The notes under the pieces are model-generated. The model was not told where the DNA came from. It saw nothing but the letters and a program-made list of their open reading frames with translations, and did not search any database. This document shows, in pieces, positions 8,108 through 17,682 of a DNA stretch of 64,000 bases (positions within the stretch are counted from its first letter, which is position 1; each line of letters starts with the position of its first letter). This DNA is from Pseudopedobacter sp035496935 (GTDB lineage Bacteria; Bacteroidota; Bacteroidia; Sphingobacteriales; Sphingobacteriaceae), in the NCBI GenBank assembly GCA_035496935.1, contig DATJED010000015.1, positions 1 to 64,000 on the forward strand. The letters run 5' to 3'. The position numbers were made by a program, and so were the translations under genes.

Positions 8108-9642
8108 TGAAACAATTCCTAAAAATTTATCTTTGGCAGGTGTTAAGTCTTATTACAGGTTTTGCCACCATGTTTGTGGTCACACCATATTTAGCCTCAA
8201 ATCAAAGCTATTTTGGTTTATATACGTTTGTAATTTCTCTTAATCTGTTTTTATCTTATGCAGACTTCGGGTTTTTAAACGCCGGGGTAAAATTTGCAAG
8301 CGAGGCATTTGCAAGAGGGAACAAAAAGGAGGAAGTCGAAATATTGGCCTTTGTGGCCTTCATTTTAGCTAGTGTTTTTTTGCTGTTTGGTCTAGTCATT
8401 TTGATATTCTATTTCTATCCACATAGCATTCTCACAGGTCTAAACACGCCAGATACCGTATCATTAATTAAAGAACTTTTTCTAGTTTTTATTTTATGCT
8501 TACCTATTTTAGTAGCCCATCGTATCATACAATTGATATTTAATATCCGTTTACATGATTATAAATATCAACGTATTTACTCCATATTAAATCTATTTAA
8601 AATCGCTTCTGTGTTCCTTTTTTTTAGAGATGGGGAATATCATATTATTGCTTATTATGCGCTTACGCAGATTTTAACACTACTTGGAGTTCTAATAGGG
8701 GCGTTTTTAGCTAAACAGCAATATGAATACAGTTTTAAAGATTTCTTTAGACTCCTCAAGTTCAATAGGGAGGTGTATAAAAAAACTAAGGATTTGGCAT
8801 TTAACAGCCTTTTTGTAACTATTTCTTGGGTAATTTATTATGAGTTAGACTCTTTATTCATTGGCAAATTCGTGGGTTTAAAGGAAGTAGCAATCTTCAA
8901 TATCTGCATCTCTGTAATGACTCTTGCAAGATCATTGTATGGTATTATTTATAATCCATTCACAGCAAAGTTTAACCATTATATCGGTAGAGAACAAATA
9001 GTTGATTTTAAAAATATATTCTATAAGATACTTGTTTTTGGCTTACCTTTATCCATTATTCCAACTACAATAATTATTCTTACCATGAAGAGTTTTATCT
9101 TCAGTTGGGTGGGTTCTGAATACGCAACTGCAGTACCTATTGTTTCAATCATGTTCGCAAGTTACTATTTTACGTTTTTGTCTAATCCCACAGGCATTGC
9201 GATGGTTTCCTTACAAAAAATTAAAAGTCTTTATTATATCAGTGCGATACTACCAGTTGTTTATTGGGTTGGTATTACCCTAAGCTTTTCTAGTATGGGT
9301 TTGTATTCTTTCGGCTTGTTTAAATTTATCGCATTTTTGATTTCTGGACTCTTTTACTTTTATTATGCAAACAGATTCCTTAATACAGATTGGATCAATT
9401 TTCTAAAAAATAATTTATTAGCGGTTATAATTTCAGTCCTTATTGTTTATTTCGTTAATTTGAAGATGAGTGTGTTTCTCCCTTACCAAAAGGGTAAATT
9501 TGAAATGCTACAATATGCGACTATATTTACAGGATATAATTTGTTGGGCTTTTTTAGCTTTTATTTATTGTCTAAAGAATTTAGAGTTGTGCTAAAAAGC
9601 GTTATTAAAGAGGTGTTTAAGATTAAGACGAGCGTTGCATGA
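8107..9642 (+). CDS. Wzx-like polysaccharide flippase (MOP superfamily)
   Basis: 511 residues, almost wholly hydrophobic, with about 12-14 predicted membrane helices beginning at LYLWQVLSLITGFATMFVV-like residues near the N-terminus. Conserved polysaccharide-transporter features include YADFGFLNAGVKFASEAFA early in the protein. Such proteins move undecaprenyl-PP-linked repeat units across the inner membrane for Wzy-dependent assembly. The start overlaps the preceding stop by one base (TAATG), and the stop overlaps the next start as ATGA. Location amid glycosyltransferases and a polymerase-like gene supports O-antigen or capsule unit export rather than lipid II or drug export. Confidence 0.85.
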   Translation: MKQFLKIYLWQVLSLITGFATMFVVTPYLASNQSYFGLYTFVISLNLFLSYADFGFLNAGVKFASEAFARGNKKEEVEILAFVAFILASVFLLFGLVILIFYFYPHSILTGLNTPDTVSLIKELFLVFILCLPILVAHRIIQLIFNIRLHDYKYQRIYSILNLFKIASVFLFFRDGEYHIIAYYALTQILTLLGVLIGAFLAKQQYEYSFKDFFRLLKFNREVYKKTKDLAFNSLFVTISWVIYYELDSLFIGKFVGLKEVAIFNICISVMTLARSLYGIIYNPFTAKFNHYIGREQIVDFKNIFYKILVFGLPLSIIPTTIIILTMKSFIFSWVGSEYATAVPIVSIMFASYYFTFLSNPTGIAMVSLQKIKSLYYISAILPVVYWVGITLSFSSMGLYSFGLFKFIAFLISGLFYFYYANRFLNTDWINFLKNNLLAVIISVLIVYFVNLKMSVFLPYQKGKFEMLQYATIFTGYNLLGFFSFYLLSKEFRVVLKSVIKEVFKIKTSVA

Positions 9643-10880
9643 GCAAGGAAAGATTGTTAATATTTACCGATTGTTATATATATGGAGGTAGTGAGCGCTT
9701 GATGTCTTTTCTCGTTAAAAATGAAGTCCTCATGAGCAAATATGAAATTAATTTTGCTTTCAGAGCACACGATATTTATAAAAGAGGGATGTTAGATGAC
9801 TTTTGCGACTTTTCTGGTAAAATAATTCCAGTTCCACTAATGGCCAACGAGACTATTTTCTATGAATTAAATAGACTTCATTTAAGTGATTGGATTAAAA
9901 ATTTAATTAAAACTCCTTTCTGGCTTTTGAAAAAGCTGGGCGTTTATACCATCTTCAATAGTATATTCCTTTTAAGTATATTAAAGAAAGAGAGACCAGA
10001 AATCTTACATATTAATAACGGAGGATTCCCCGGCGCCGCATCGTGTAACTTGTTAGTTTTCTTAGCAAAATTTACGAGCGTTAGAAAGATAGTTTATCAG
10101 GTTAACAATCAGGCACAAAAAAACACTATTTTCAATAAAAAAAGGAATGCTCAAATAAACGAATATGTGAGCAGTTTTGTGACATCATCTAATATGGCAA
10201 AAAATAATTTGTCACATAACGCTGGCATGGAAATTAATAAAATACATATCGTAAGAAATATTGTTCAATTAAACCCCATAACTTTAAGCAAAAGTCAGAT
10301 TCTAAAAAATTTTAGATTGCCTACAAATACTTTTATTTTGACAAACGTTGCTTTTTTAACAAAAAGAAAGGGTCAAATCTACCTTTTAAAAGCGCTAAAA
10401 AAGTGGCTTGATGCTCAAACAACTGAAATAAACATTTGCCTTTTTTTAATAGGAGACGGTGAAGATTATACACTTCTACTTAATTATTGTCAACAAAATG
10501 ATTTAAAAAAATATGTGCATTTTTTAGGTTATCAGTCGAATTATGCAGATTATATTAATGCAGCAGATTTGGTAGTTTTTCCCTCTATATCAGATGAAGA
10601 TTTACCATTAGTGATTATAGAATCTTTAATGTTGGGGAAATGTATTTTGGGTACCGCGTTAGCAGGCATTTCCGAAGTTATTATTGATGAAAATAATGGG
10701 GTTTTAGTAAATCCAGATGTTCTTTCACTAGTGGATGATTTATCAGCCAAGATTGACTTCCTTTACTCAAAACCAGATGAAATCATGAGGTTGGCGCAAG
10801 GAGCCAAAATTTCATCTGAAAACTTTTCTGAAACACGCTACGGTGAAAAGCTAGACAATATTTATAAGTATGCCAAATAA
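9639..10880 (+). CDS. Glycosyltransferase, GT4 family
   Basis: 413 residues, GT-B fold. The N-terminal acceptor domain begins FTDCYIYGGSERLMSFL, the glycine-rich loop seen in GT4 enzymes. The C-terminal donor domain has LTKRKGQIYLLKAL and the nucleotide-sugar-binding stretch PSISDEDLPLVIIESLM (around 315-335), followed by GKCILGTALAGISEV. It would add one sugar of the repeat unit on the cytoplasmic face. Donor and acceptor cannot be read from sequence. ATGA overlap with the flippase gene and an 11-base overlap with the next gene place it in the operon. Confidence 0.85.
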   Translation: MSKERLLIFTDCYIYGGSERLMSFLVKNEVLMSKYEINFAFRAHDIYKRGMLDDFCDFSGKIIPVPLMANETIFYELNRLHLSDWIKNLIKTPFWLLKKLGVYTIFNSIFLLSILKKERPEILHINNGGFPGAASCNLLVFLAKFTSVRKIVYQVNNQAQKNTIFNKKRNAQINEYVSSFVTSSNMAKNNLSHNAGMEINKIHIVRNIVQLNPITLSKSQILKNFRLPTNTFILTNVAFLTKRKGQIYLLKALKKWLDAQTTEINICLFLIGDGEDYTLLLNYCQQNDLKKYVHFLGYQSNYADYINAADLVVFPSISDEDLPLVIIESLMLGKCILGTALAGISEVIIDENNGVLVNPDVLSLVDDLSAKIDFLYSKPDEIMRLAQGAKISSENFSETRYGEKLDNIYKYAK

Positions 10881-11799
10881 AAAGATATTGTTAATTGGTG
10901 GCTACGGTTTTTTAGGGTGTAATATACTCAAATGGGCAGATGATAATTTAGTAGATATTGATTTTACTGTTCTTTCCAGTATCCGCACAATAACTAATCA
11001 CGAAAAGTTCAGTTGTGTAAAAGAGGAGTTTTTTGGAGATTTTGGAGATGACTTATTTTTAAAAAACGTTTTTTTAAATAATGAATATGATTATGTTTTT
11101 CATTGTTTAACCGCCACTACACCAGTAAATTCAAACACAGCTATTGTAAGGGATATTGAATGCAATCTAATTAACACCATAAGACTATTAGAAATTATAA
11201 AAAATACTAACGCAATATTGGTGTTTTTTAGTTCGGGAGGAGCAATTTACGGCAATAGTGAAGCTATTAAGCATAAAGTTGACGATACACCACGCCCCAT
11301 TAGTTCTTATGGAATAGTGAAAAATACCATAGAACATTATATTAGAATGTTCAATAATTTATATGGTCTGAGATATTTGATTTTAAGGATTTCAAACCCC
11401 TATGGCTATTTCCATAAGTCAAAAACACAAGGGTTAATTAATGTCGCTATTGCCAAATGTTTAAAAAATGAACCGATTGAAATTTGGGGAGATGGAGAAA
11501 ATGTCAAGGATTATATTTTTTCACAAGATATACCACCGATAATTTTTTCGTTATTAAGGGAAAAAATTATTAATACAACTTTAAACATAGGTAGCGGTGA
11601 AGGAACGTCAATAAACTTGATATTAAGTTTGATAAAAAAGATTCATCCAACGTTACAGGTAGTCTACAGAGAGAGCAAATCTCATGACGTAAAGGACTTT
11701 ATTCTGGATATTAATCCGTTAAAAGATTTTAAGCCAGCAACTCCGCTGGTTACAGGAATCGTTAACACTTATGAATGGTATTCAAATAAAAATAGTTAA
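10870..11799 (+). CDS. NAD-dependent sugar epimerase/dehydratase (extended SDR)
   Basis: 309 residues, extended short-chain dehydrogenase. The NAD-binding motif GGYGFLGCNIL (about 10-20), a serine-rich FFSSGGAIYG active-site strand and the catalytic pair SYGIVKN (Tyr-x3-Lys) are all visible, followed by LRISNPYGY. This family includes UDP-hexose 4-epimerases and nucleotide-sugar reductases. It overlaps the preceding glycosyltransferase by 11 bases. It most probably prepares a nucleotide sugar for this repeat unit. Which one cannot be told from sequence. Confidence 0.8.
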   Translation: MPNKKILLIGGYGFLGCNILKWADDNLVDIDFTVLSSIRTITNHEKFSCVKEEFFGDFGDDLFLKNVFLNNEYDYVFHCLTATTPVNSNTAIVRDIECNLINTIRLLEIIKNTNAILVFFSSGGAIYGNSEAIKHKVDDTPRPISSYGIVKNTIEHYIRMFNNLYGLRYLILRISNPYGYFHKSKTQGLINVAIAKCLKNEPIEIWGDGENVKDYIFSQDIPPIIFSLLREKIINTTLNIGSGEGTSINLILSLIKKIHPTLQVVYRESKSHDVKDFILDINPLKDFKPATPLVTGIVNTYEWYSNKNS

Positions 11800-11810
11800 A
11801 ATATCCTATT

Positions 11811-12998
11811 GTGATAGTAGAAATCAAAGGAAAAGACGCAAAGTTAGCTTTAATACTAATGACGCTTGTCGGGGTTTGTATTTTAATATTCCCTCCATTT
11901 GTAGCTTCAGTATATGTCCCCGGGTTTATAAGGATCCCTCTTCTTTTCTTTATTCTAATCTGCCTATTAATTCTTTCAATACCTAAGAAAATCTTTTTAA
12001 ACAGGTATCTATACGTTCTTCTTTTTTTTGTGTTCTTAGAAGTATACTGGGCGCTAAATGGAAATATTCTCGCTGGAGATCCAGTTTATTTTTTGTGCTT
12101 TTGTGTTTTAGCGACGACCCTTTTAGTGTCTTTTAGGAAAATAGCTGGATTTAAAGACTATCTTAACTGTTTTTTTTTAATACTTGTGATCTTGTCCTCT
12201 CTACAGTCGTTCTTTGCTTTCCTTACTTACAACTTTAATTTGGTATCTTACTCATTTGTGCCTATTGGGGAAAAAGCCTATTACAGTAATTATTTCAATC
12301 CTCTTTTCGGTTATTTAAGTGTGAGAGCAATGGAGTTCGGAAAAATCGGACGCAGTTGTGCTTATTTTTTTGAGCCAAGTTATTTAGGGTGGTTCTTAAC
12401 AGCAAATTTTTTCTTAATTAATAGATATTATAAGGGAAATAAAATTGGTGTTTTAAAATCTATTATTTTTTTAGGTGCTTTGGCGACATGTTCGACGGCG
12501 GTTTACCTAGTGTTTTCAATTATATTTATTTTAAAAGTCTATTATTGGCTTTTTTCTTGGATAAAGATCAAAGGTAAATTAGCGAATATATTTTTACTAA
12601 TAGGTATATTTAGTTTGGTTACAATTATGTTTACCATTCCTAAAGAGCAATTATTTGCCGCATTGGGGACATCGTCTGCAGATGATAGAGATGAGCGAAT
12701 TGGTACATCTCTTCTAATCCTTGCAAATACGGGTCCAATAGATTTACTTTTTGGCAAATCTCCTGGTTATATAGAGAAGAATTCTGTTAAAGGGGAGTCA
12801 AATCAAATTATAAAAATGGTAGTTGAAAATGGTATTATAGCAACCATAATTGTCTTGTTTTTTATAGGATATTGTACATATAAAAACAAGTTTTTTATGA
12901 TTACCACATTTTTGTTTTTAAATTCTGTGGTCATATTATTTACGCCGATATTCCTAATAAATCTTATCATCTGCAAAATTAACGAGGAAAATAAATAA
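11811..12998 (+). CDS. Wzy-like O-antigen/capsule polymerase
   Basis: 395 residues starting at GTG. The protein is an integral membrane protein with roughly ten to eleven hydrophobic segments. The motif CAYFFEPSYLGWF near the middle resembles the SxxxEPSxxG stretch found in many Wzy polymerases, and a hydrophilic loop follows with TSSADDRDER around residues 280-295. Wzy proteins join undecaprenyl-linked repeat units in the periplasm. Low sequence conservation in the family means the call rests on topology, the EPS motif and position after a flippase. Stop and next start overlap as TAATG. No other polymerase candidate is in the locus. Confidence 0.72.
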   Translation: MIVEIKGKDAKLALILMTLVGVCILIFPPFVASVYVPGFIRIPLLFFILICLLILSIPKKIFLNRYLYVLLFFVFLEVYWALNGNILAGDPVYFLCFCVLATTLLVSFRKIAGFKDYLNCFFLILVILSSLQSFFAFLTYNFNLVSYSFVPIGEKAYYSNYFNPLFGYLSVRAMEFGKIGRSCAYFFEPSYLGWFLTANFFLINRYYKGNKIGVLKSIIFLGALATCSTAVYLVFSIIFILKVYYWLFSWIKIKGKLANIFLLIGIFSLVTIMFTIPKEQLFAALGTSSADDRDERIGTSLLILANTGPIDLLFGKSPGYIEKNSVKGESNQIIKMVVENGIIATIIVLFFIGYCTYKNKFFMITTFLFLNSVVILFTPIFLINLIICKINEENK

Positions 12999-13873
12999 TG
13001 GATTTCTTTTTTTCAATTGTAATTCCGACTTTTAATAGGGAAGAAGGTTTAAGGAGATGTTTGAATTCACTTACACTGCAAACCTTTAAAGATTTTGAAG
13101 TTATTGTTTGTGATGATGGATCAACTGATGAGACTTTAAAGGTTGTTGGTAGCTATCAAGAGATATTGCAACTGAAATATTCTTTCGAAAAGAACTGGGG
13201 CGGTCCTGCGGCTCCTAGAAACAGAGGAATTAATTTGGCAAAAGGTAAGTGGGTGTGTTTTTTAGATTCTGACGACTGCTACACCGAAGACACCTTAGCT
13301 TTCCTTTCTAATACAATTACTGACCGGTATGACATTTACCATTACCGACTAATTTCGATTAATAATAAAGGAGAAAAAGGCCTGCCATTTTGCCGTCAAA
13401 TTAATAATGAAAATCCTGCAATAGACTTGTTAACAAACTTTAGTGGGATTTTAACTTCAGCAACATGTGTATTAAGAGAAAGCATCCTTGTGAACAACCT
13501 ATACTTTTCAGAAAACCGAGAAATAATCGGGGTCGAAGATTTTGATTTTTGGATACAGGCAGGCTTCAAAGGCTTGAAGTTTAAATTTTTAGACAAGAAA
13601 TTAGGTTTTTATTTTTCAGAAGGAGAGGATTCAATTTCTTATAAAGATGAAAGGCAAGCCAAACGGCTAGAAGTCATGTATCAAAATCATCAGCATTTGC
13701 TAAGTAAGTTTTACAGAAAAAAATCTATGGCGGCGCTAGATTATCAAAAAGCCTGCATCTTCTTGGATTCTGATCGTCAAAAAGGGATTAAATTGTTTTG
13801 GAGTGCTTTTAACAACGGAACTATTTACGTAAAAATGAGGTGTATTTTTAGAATAATCAGGCTTTACATATGA
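12998..13873 (+). CDS. Glycosyltransferase, GT2 family
   Basis: 291 residues, GT-A fold. Opening FSIVIPTFNREEGLRRCLNS is followed by CDDGSTDET (nucleotide binding) and the metal-binding CFLDSDDCY. Further on, EDFDFWIQAGF fits the ED(x)D-type catalytic region. It would transfer one sugar of the repeat unit. The N-terminus matches the family start exactly, so the ATG at 12998 is well supported; it overlaps the previous stop by one base, and the next gene overlaps its end as ATGA. Sugar specificity is unknown. Confidence 0.87.
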   Translation: MDFFFSIVIPTFNREEGLRRCLNSLTLQTFKDFEVIVCDDGSTDETLKVVGSYQEILQLKYSFEKNWGGPAAPRNRGINLAKGKWVCFLDSDDCYTEDTLAFLSNTITDRYDIYHYRLISINNKGEKGLPFCRQINNENPAIDLLTNFSGILTSATCVLRESILVNNLYFSENREIIGVEDFDFWIQAGFKGLKFKFLDKKLGFYFSEGEDSISYKDERQAKRLEVMYQNHQHLLSKFYRKKSMAALDYQKACIFLDSDRQKGIKLFWSAFNNGTIYVKMRCIFRIIRLYI

Positions 13874-15099
13874 AGGTGTTACATATCGCTGAAAAAGCAG
13901 ATGGTGGGGGAGCTGAATCCGTATTTAGAGAAACGGTACAGGTATTTAAAAAATACGACCAAAAAAGAAAGCATTATGTTGCATGTAGGTATTCGGAAAA
14001 GTTACCTTTTGTAGTCGATTTTGCTTTCACTGAAAAGAAAGAGAATATTTTCTCTAAGATTTATTCTAATAGTAACAAAAAAGAATTAGCCCGTTTTCTC
14101 TCGGATTTAGAACCCGAAATCATTCATTTGCAACATTACGCAAATCTTTCGCCTTCAATTTTACACGCGCTATATAATTATAAAAGGAAAAACAAAAAAA
14201 CTACAATCATTCAGACTGTGCACACATTCGAATATGCGTGTTCTCACCATGCCGCATATGATTATAAGCAAAATAAAAGGTGTTTAGACTGTGCTTCGCA
14301 GACATTTAAAACCAAGATTTTTTACCGAAATTGTAGTAGATTAGGTTTTGCGCATTCTTTTGGAAAGGGATTAGCCAGTTTGCTTTCTCATTATTTTTAC
14401 AACAAACAGTTTATTGACAAGTTAATTGTCCCTTCTGAATTTATGAGAACAGCAGTCGGCTTAAATAAAAGTCGCGACATGAGAAAAGTAATAGTGGTTA
14501 ATAATCCGATTGCGGACGAGTTATTTGAAGCAAATCCGACAGAAAAAAAGAATCAGATCCTTTACTTCGGTCGATTGTCTGAAGAAAAAAACATTGATTT
14601 GCTACTTAGAGGGTATAGTCATTATCAAAAATCAGTAAATCTTGCTTTTCCGCTTGTTATAATTGGAGAGGGTTCAGAGAAGGAGAGATTGATTAGCCTA
14701 TCTATAGAATTGGGTTGTGCCGATTATGTTACTTTTATGCCGTTTCTCTCCCATTTCGAATTGAAAAAATATCTAGAAGTATCAAAGATTTCGTTGTTAA
14801 CATCGAAATGTTTTGAAAATGCACCAATGATGGTCATTGAATCCTTGGCTTGCGATATAATACCTATTGTGTGTAATCACGGTGGAATGTTAGAAATGGT
14901 GGAATGCTTTGGTTTTGGATTTCACTTTAATGCTGATGATTATTTAGATTTGGCGAAAACCATCGAAGATGTAACGAATAATTACAACATTATAATTAAT
15001 CGTAATAAAGGACTTAAAGACGAAGTAAAGCGGTCTCTATCTTCATTATATTTTTTTGATAAGATTAATAATATATATGATTTAAGTGCAATTTCTTAG
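13870..15099 (+). CDS. Glycosyltransferase, GT4 family
   Basis: 409 residues. N-terminal MKVLHIAEKADGGGAE is the GT4 acceptor-domain loop. The donor domain shows ILYFGRLSEEKNIDLLLRGY and a CFENAPMMVIESLACDI segment with the conserved Glu-x7-Glu-like pattern of retaining GT4 enzymes. Cysteine pairs around residues 119-160 (CSHHAAYDYKQNKRCLDC) may form a structural zinc site, as seen in some capsule glycosyltransferases. It is the last gene of the tightly overlapping operon; after its stop the sequence becomes decayed for about 640 bases. Confidence 0.85.
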   Translation: MKVLHIAEKADGGGAESVFRETVQVFKKYDQKRKHYVACRYSEKLPFVVDFAFTEKKENIFSKIYSNSNKKELARFLSDLEPEIIHLQHYANLSPSILHALYNYKRKNKKTTIIQTVHTFEYACSHHAAYDYKQNKRCLDCASQTFKTKIFYRNCSRLGFAHSFGKGLASLLSHYFYNKQFIDKLIVPSEFMRTAVGLNKSRDMRKVIVVNNPIADELFEANPTEKKNQILYFGRLSEEKNIDLLLRGYSHYQKSVNLAFPLVIIGEGSEKERLISLSIELGCADYVTFMPFLSHFELKKYLEVSKISLLTSKCFENAPMMVIESLACDIIPIVCNHGGMLEMVECFGFGFHFNADDYLDLAKTIEDVTNNYNIIINRNKGLKDEVKRSLSSLYFFDKINNIYDLSAIS

Positions 15100-15151
15100 C
15101 TGGAGTAGATTTGCTTTTTACAAAGAAACTTAGTTAGCGAAGAACAAAGAT

Positions 15152-15385
15152 ATGAATACAGCAATAATGGGAACAAGATATGTGGGCTTAGTAATGGGCG
15201 CCTGTTTGGCCAAAACCCGAAACGACGTTATCTGTGTAGAAAAGTTAATAGAATGAAGAACGGGGAACTTCCGATATATGAGTCCGGTTTGGACATCCTT
15301 TTCATAGAAATATCGGGCAGGAACGCTTACGGTAACCCAGATGAAATTACCATCATTCAATTTGCGGAAGAAGTCATTAACTTAA
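15152..15385 (+). pseudogene. Remnant of a UDP-glucose/nucleotide-sugar 6-dehydrogenase (5' end only)
   Basis: Reading from the ATG at 15152 gives 77 codons. About the first 50 match the N-terminus of nucleotide-sugar 6-dehydrogenases: GTRYVGLVMGACLAKTRNDV, then NGELPIYESGLD. Intact enzymes have about 430 residues, so over 80 percent is missing. The GxGxxG nucleotide-binding motif is damaged (GTRYVG instead of GTGYVG), and the homology stops after GLDILF. The remaining frame ends at TAA 15385. This is probably a leftover from a uronic-acid-containing version of the locus. Confidence 0.7.
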
Positions 15386-15737
15386 CTGTATAAAGAAGAA
15401 TATAATTTAAAAAGAGTTTCCACAGGAAGATCTAAAACAGCGTCGCCAGGGCATGAACAGAGCGGAGGATTTAAAATCACATAAAGGCGTGTTAAACACA
15501 TTATCTAATGAACACCTGAAAAAAATAGATCTTAAAGACTTAACAAATTATAATAAAATAAATAGAAGGGGAATCTTGCTAAAAAATGTTTCTATGGCCA
15601 AATTCAATAAAAAGATTGTTTCTGTTCTTAAAATACTAGAATAGATGATGATATTAAATTAAATAATAAGAGTGAAAATCGTAAAGCTTTTATAGCAAGA
15701 TCAATAATTTCCCAAATCAAAACAACGAAAAGAAACG
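15386..15737. other. Gene-free stretch after the dehydrogenase remnant
   Basis: About 350 bases without a recognisable gene. A 63-codon frame at 15453-15644 (starting MNRAEDLKSHKG) has lysine/asparagine-rich, low-complexity content and no family match that I can see. The stretch is most likely decayed sequence continuing the dehydrogenase remnant. Confidence 0.5.
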
Positions 15738-16577
15738 ATGAAATTCTCGGTATTAATGTCTGTTTATCAAAGAGAAACAGTGGATAATTTCGTGTCAGCT
15801 ATCGATAGTGTACTCAATCAGTCTCTTCCAGCATCAGAAATAATCCTTGTAAAGGATGGAGCTCTTTATGCTGAATTGGATAATGTCATCGATGCTTATA
15901 TGCTGGAGCATAAAGACGTACTTAAGGTAGTAAATTCGACAGAAAATAAGGGACTTGGCTATGCGCTTTCCGTAGGGGTAGAGGCATGTTCCTACAACGT
16001 AATTGCGAGAATGGACACAGATGACATCTGTGTAGCCCATAGATTTGAAAGACAAATTGAATTTTTAGAATCAAACCCCGAGTATGCCGTGGTTGGAAGC
16101 AATATACAAGAGTTCAATAATGTGCCTAGTGACCTCGGAAGGTACAAAGTAAATCCCGAGAGTCACGCTGAGTTGATTAAACAGATAAAATTAAAGAGTC
16201 CTTTTAATCATCCTTCAATTTTTTTTAAAAAAGACGCCGTTTTGAACGCTGGAAACTATAACGGAGATCTACCTCTTTTTGAAGACTATGCTTTGTTTCT
16301 TCGACTATGGTTGAATAATGCAAAATTTTATAATATTCAGCAACCTTTACTAAACTTTAGAGTAGGTACAGGTATCGCTACTATAAAAAGAAGAAGCGGG
16401 TTCCACTATTTAAAAAAAGAATGGCGTTTCATTCTATATGCAAAAAAGATTGGAGCATTCAATTATTCAGATCTGATTAAATACACTTTGATAAAATTTC
16501 CGGTTAGGCTACTTCCACCTCGTTTTGTACTTTTTATTTATAACACTTTTTTAAGAAAAAAGCTTACTAACAGATGA
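15738..16577 (+). CDS. Glycosyltransferase, GT2 family (AmsE-like)
   Basis: 279 residues, GT-A fold. The start MKFSVLMSVYQRETVDNF and the pattern DSVLNQSLPASEIILVKDG resemble amylovoran-type GT2 enzymes such as AmsE. ARMDTDDICVAHRFERQ gives the metal-binding DTDD. FEDYALFLRLW supplies the downstream acidic ED motif. It lies after the decayed dehydrogenase region and 27 bases before the reductase gene, so it may belong to the following transcript. Sugar specificity is unknown. Confidence 0.85.
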   Translation: MKFSVLMSVYQRETVDNFVSAIDSVLNQSLPASEIILVKDGALYAELDNVIDAYMLEHKDVLKVVNSTENKGLGYALSVGVEACSYNVIARMDTDDICVAHRFERQIEFLESNPEYAVVGSNIQEFNNVPSDLGRYKVNPESHAELIKQIKLKSPFNHPSIFFKKDAVLNAGNYNGDLPLFEDYALFLRLWLNNAKFYNIQQPLLNFRVGTGIATIKRRSGFHYLKKEWRFILYAKKIGAFNYSDLIKYTLIKFPVRLLPPRFVLFIYNTFLRKKLTNR

Positions 16578-16604
16578 TTTAATTCCACCACAAGAGAAAT
16601 TAGA

Positions 16605-17489
16605 ATGTTTATTTCAGTCACAGGTTCCTCCGGCTTCGCTGGAACCAACTTGATCAAATACCTTAAAGGTTGCGATATCCAAAGGCTTTCCCTAAGGTAT
16701 CAAGAAAATCCAAAAATTGATTTAAGCCAAACAGAGGCAGTTGTTCATTTAGCCGGCAAAGCCCATGATTTAAAAAAGGTGTCCCAACCACAGGACTATT
16801 ATGAAGCCAACTTCGAATTAACCAAACAGCTTTACGATGCGTTTCTTAAATCTGATGCGAAAAGATTTATCTTCATAAGTTCTGTAAAAGCATCCGCAGA
16901 TATAATTAATGGAATTTTAACTGAAGAACAAGTACCAAATCCTCAAACCCATTATGGAAAATCCAAACTCATGGCAGAGGAATACATTAAAACTCAACCT
17001 TTACCAGAAGGCAAATCCTATTACATTTTACGCCCCTGCATGATTCATGGCCCGGGGAATAAGGGAAATCTAAATTTGCTTTACCAATTTGTTAAAAAAG
17101 GGATTCCGTACCCCTTAGCTTTGTTTCAAAACAAAAGATCTTTCTTGAGTGTAGAAAATTTGTGTTTTGTAATTAAAGAGATCTTAGAAAATGATATACC
17201 TAGCGGAACCTACCAATTGGCAGATGACGAAGTTTTATCCACCAATGAACTCGTTCAAGAAATAGCAAAAACCTTAAGCCTTAAACCTCAACTTTGGAAA
17301 ATTCCTTCCCCTTTGATTTCTCTTTTAGCTAAGGCGGGTGATATATTGAGACTTCCATTGAATACCGAGCGCCTTCACAAGCTCACCGAAAACTACATCG
17401 TTTCTAACCATAAAATAAAGCAGGCGCTTGGCAAAGAGTTCCCAGTGTCCGCTAAGGATGGCTTAAAAAAAACCATCTTATCCTTTTAA
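16605..17489 (+). CDS. UDP-4-keto-6-deoxy-HexNAc 4-reductase-like SDR (WbpV family)
   Basis: 294 residues, extended SDR. The NAD(P) motif VTGSSGFAGTNLI is at the N-terminus, FISSVKAS is the serine strand, and HYGKSKLMAEEY gives the Tyr-x3-Lys pair. Proteins of this type (WbpV; UngR-like enzymes of Bacteroides) reduce the 4-keto product of a WbpM-like dehydratase to UDP-QuiNAc or UDP-FucNAc. The required partners, a WecA/WbpL-like transferase and a WbpM-like dehydratase, lie at 21.1-24.1 kb but are separated from it by an island. The exact product is inference. Confidence 0.75.
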   Translation: MFISVTGSSGFAGTNLIKYLKGCDIQRLSLRYQENPKIDLSQTEAVVHLAGKAHDLKKVSQPQDYYEANFELTKQLYDAFLKSDAKRFIFISSVKASADIINGILTEEQVPNPQTHYGKSKLMAEEYIKTQPLPEGKSYYILRPCMIHGPGNKGNLNLLYQFVKKGIPYPLALFQNKRSFLSVENLCFVIKEILENDIPSGTYQLADDEVLSTNELVQEIAKTLSLKPQLWKIPSPLISLLAKAGDILRLPLNTERLHKLTENYIVSNHKIKQALGKEFPVSAKDGLKKTILSF

Positions 17490-17560
17490 ATATCTTATAA
17501 AATCCATACACATCTGTTAATGTTTTGGTTTTCACTACGCAATTAACACAAACCAAACAG

Positions 17561-17582
17561 GGACCTTACTCGGACCTTACTC
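17561..17582 (+). repeat. Two tandem copies of an 11-bp repeat
   Basis: GGACCTTACTC occurs twice head to tail (17561-17571 and 17572-17582), about 40 bases upstream of a TAnnTTTG-type promoter. It may be a regulator-binding site for the DUF6266 gene or a relic of integration at the island border. Confidence 0.6.
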
Positions 17583-17623
17583 GCATATAGTAGAAAAAAA
17601 GTTCCTATAAGCTCCCCTTTTTA

Positions 17624-17631
17624 TACTTTTG
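17624..17631 (+). promoter_or_regulatory. Candidate Bacteroidetes -7 box for the DUF6266 gene
   Basis: TACTTTTG matches the TAnnTTTG consensus, 51 bases upstream of the start codon at 17683. No clear -33 TTG is seen at the usual distance. Confidence 0.35.
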
Positions 17632-17682
17632 AACCCCTTATTTGTACCTTATTTATTTTCTATTTATTTTTATTAAAAAGAA

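Noticed and set aside
11771..11986. A 71-codon frame overlapping the start of the polymerase gene
   Set aside because: It is an alternative frame over the N-terminus of a clearly membrane-protein-coding sequence and has no family features.
15130..15360. Antisense frame over the dehydrogenase remnant
   Set aside because: The + strand in this stretch shows recognisable dehydrogenase motifs, so the - strand frame is a shadow.
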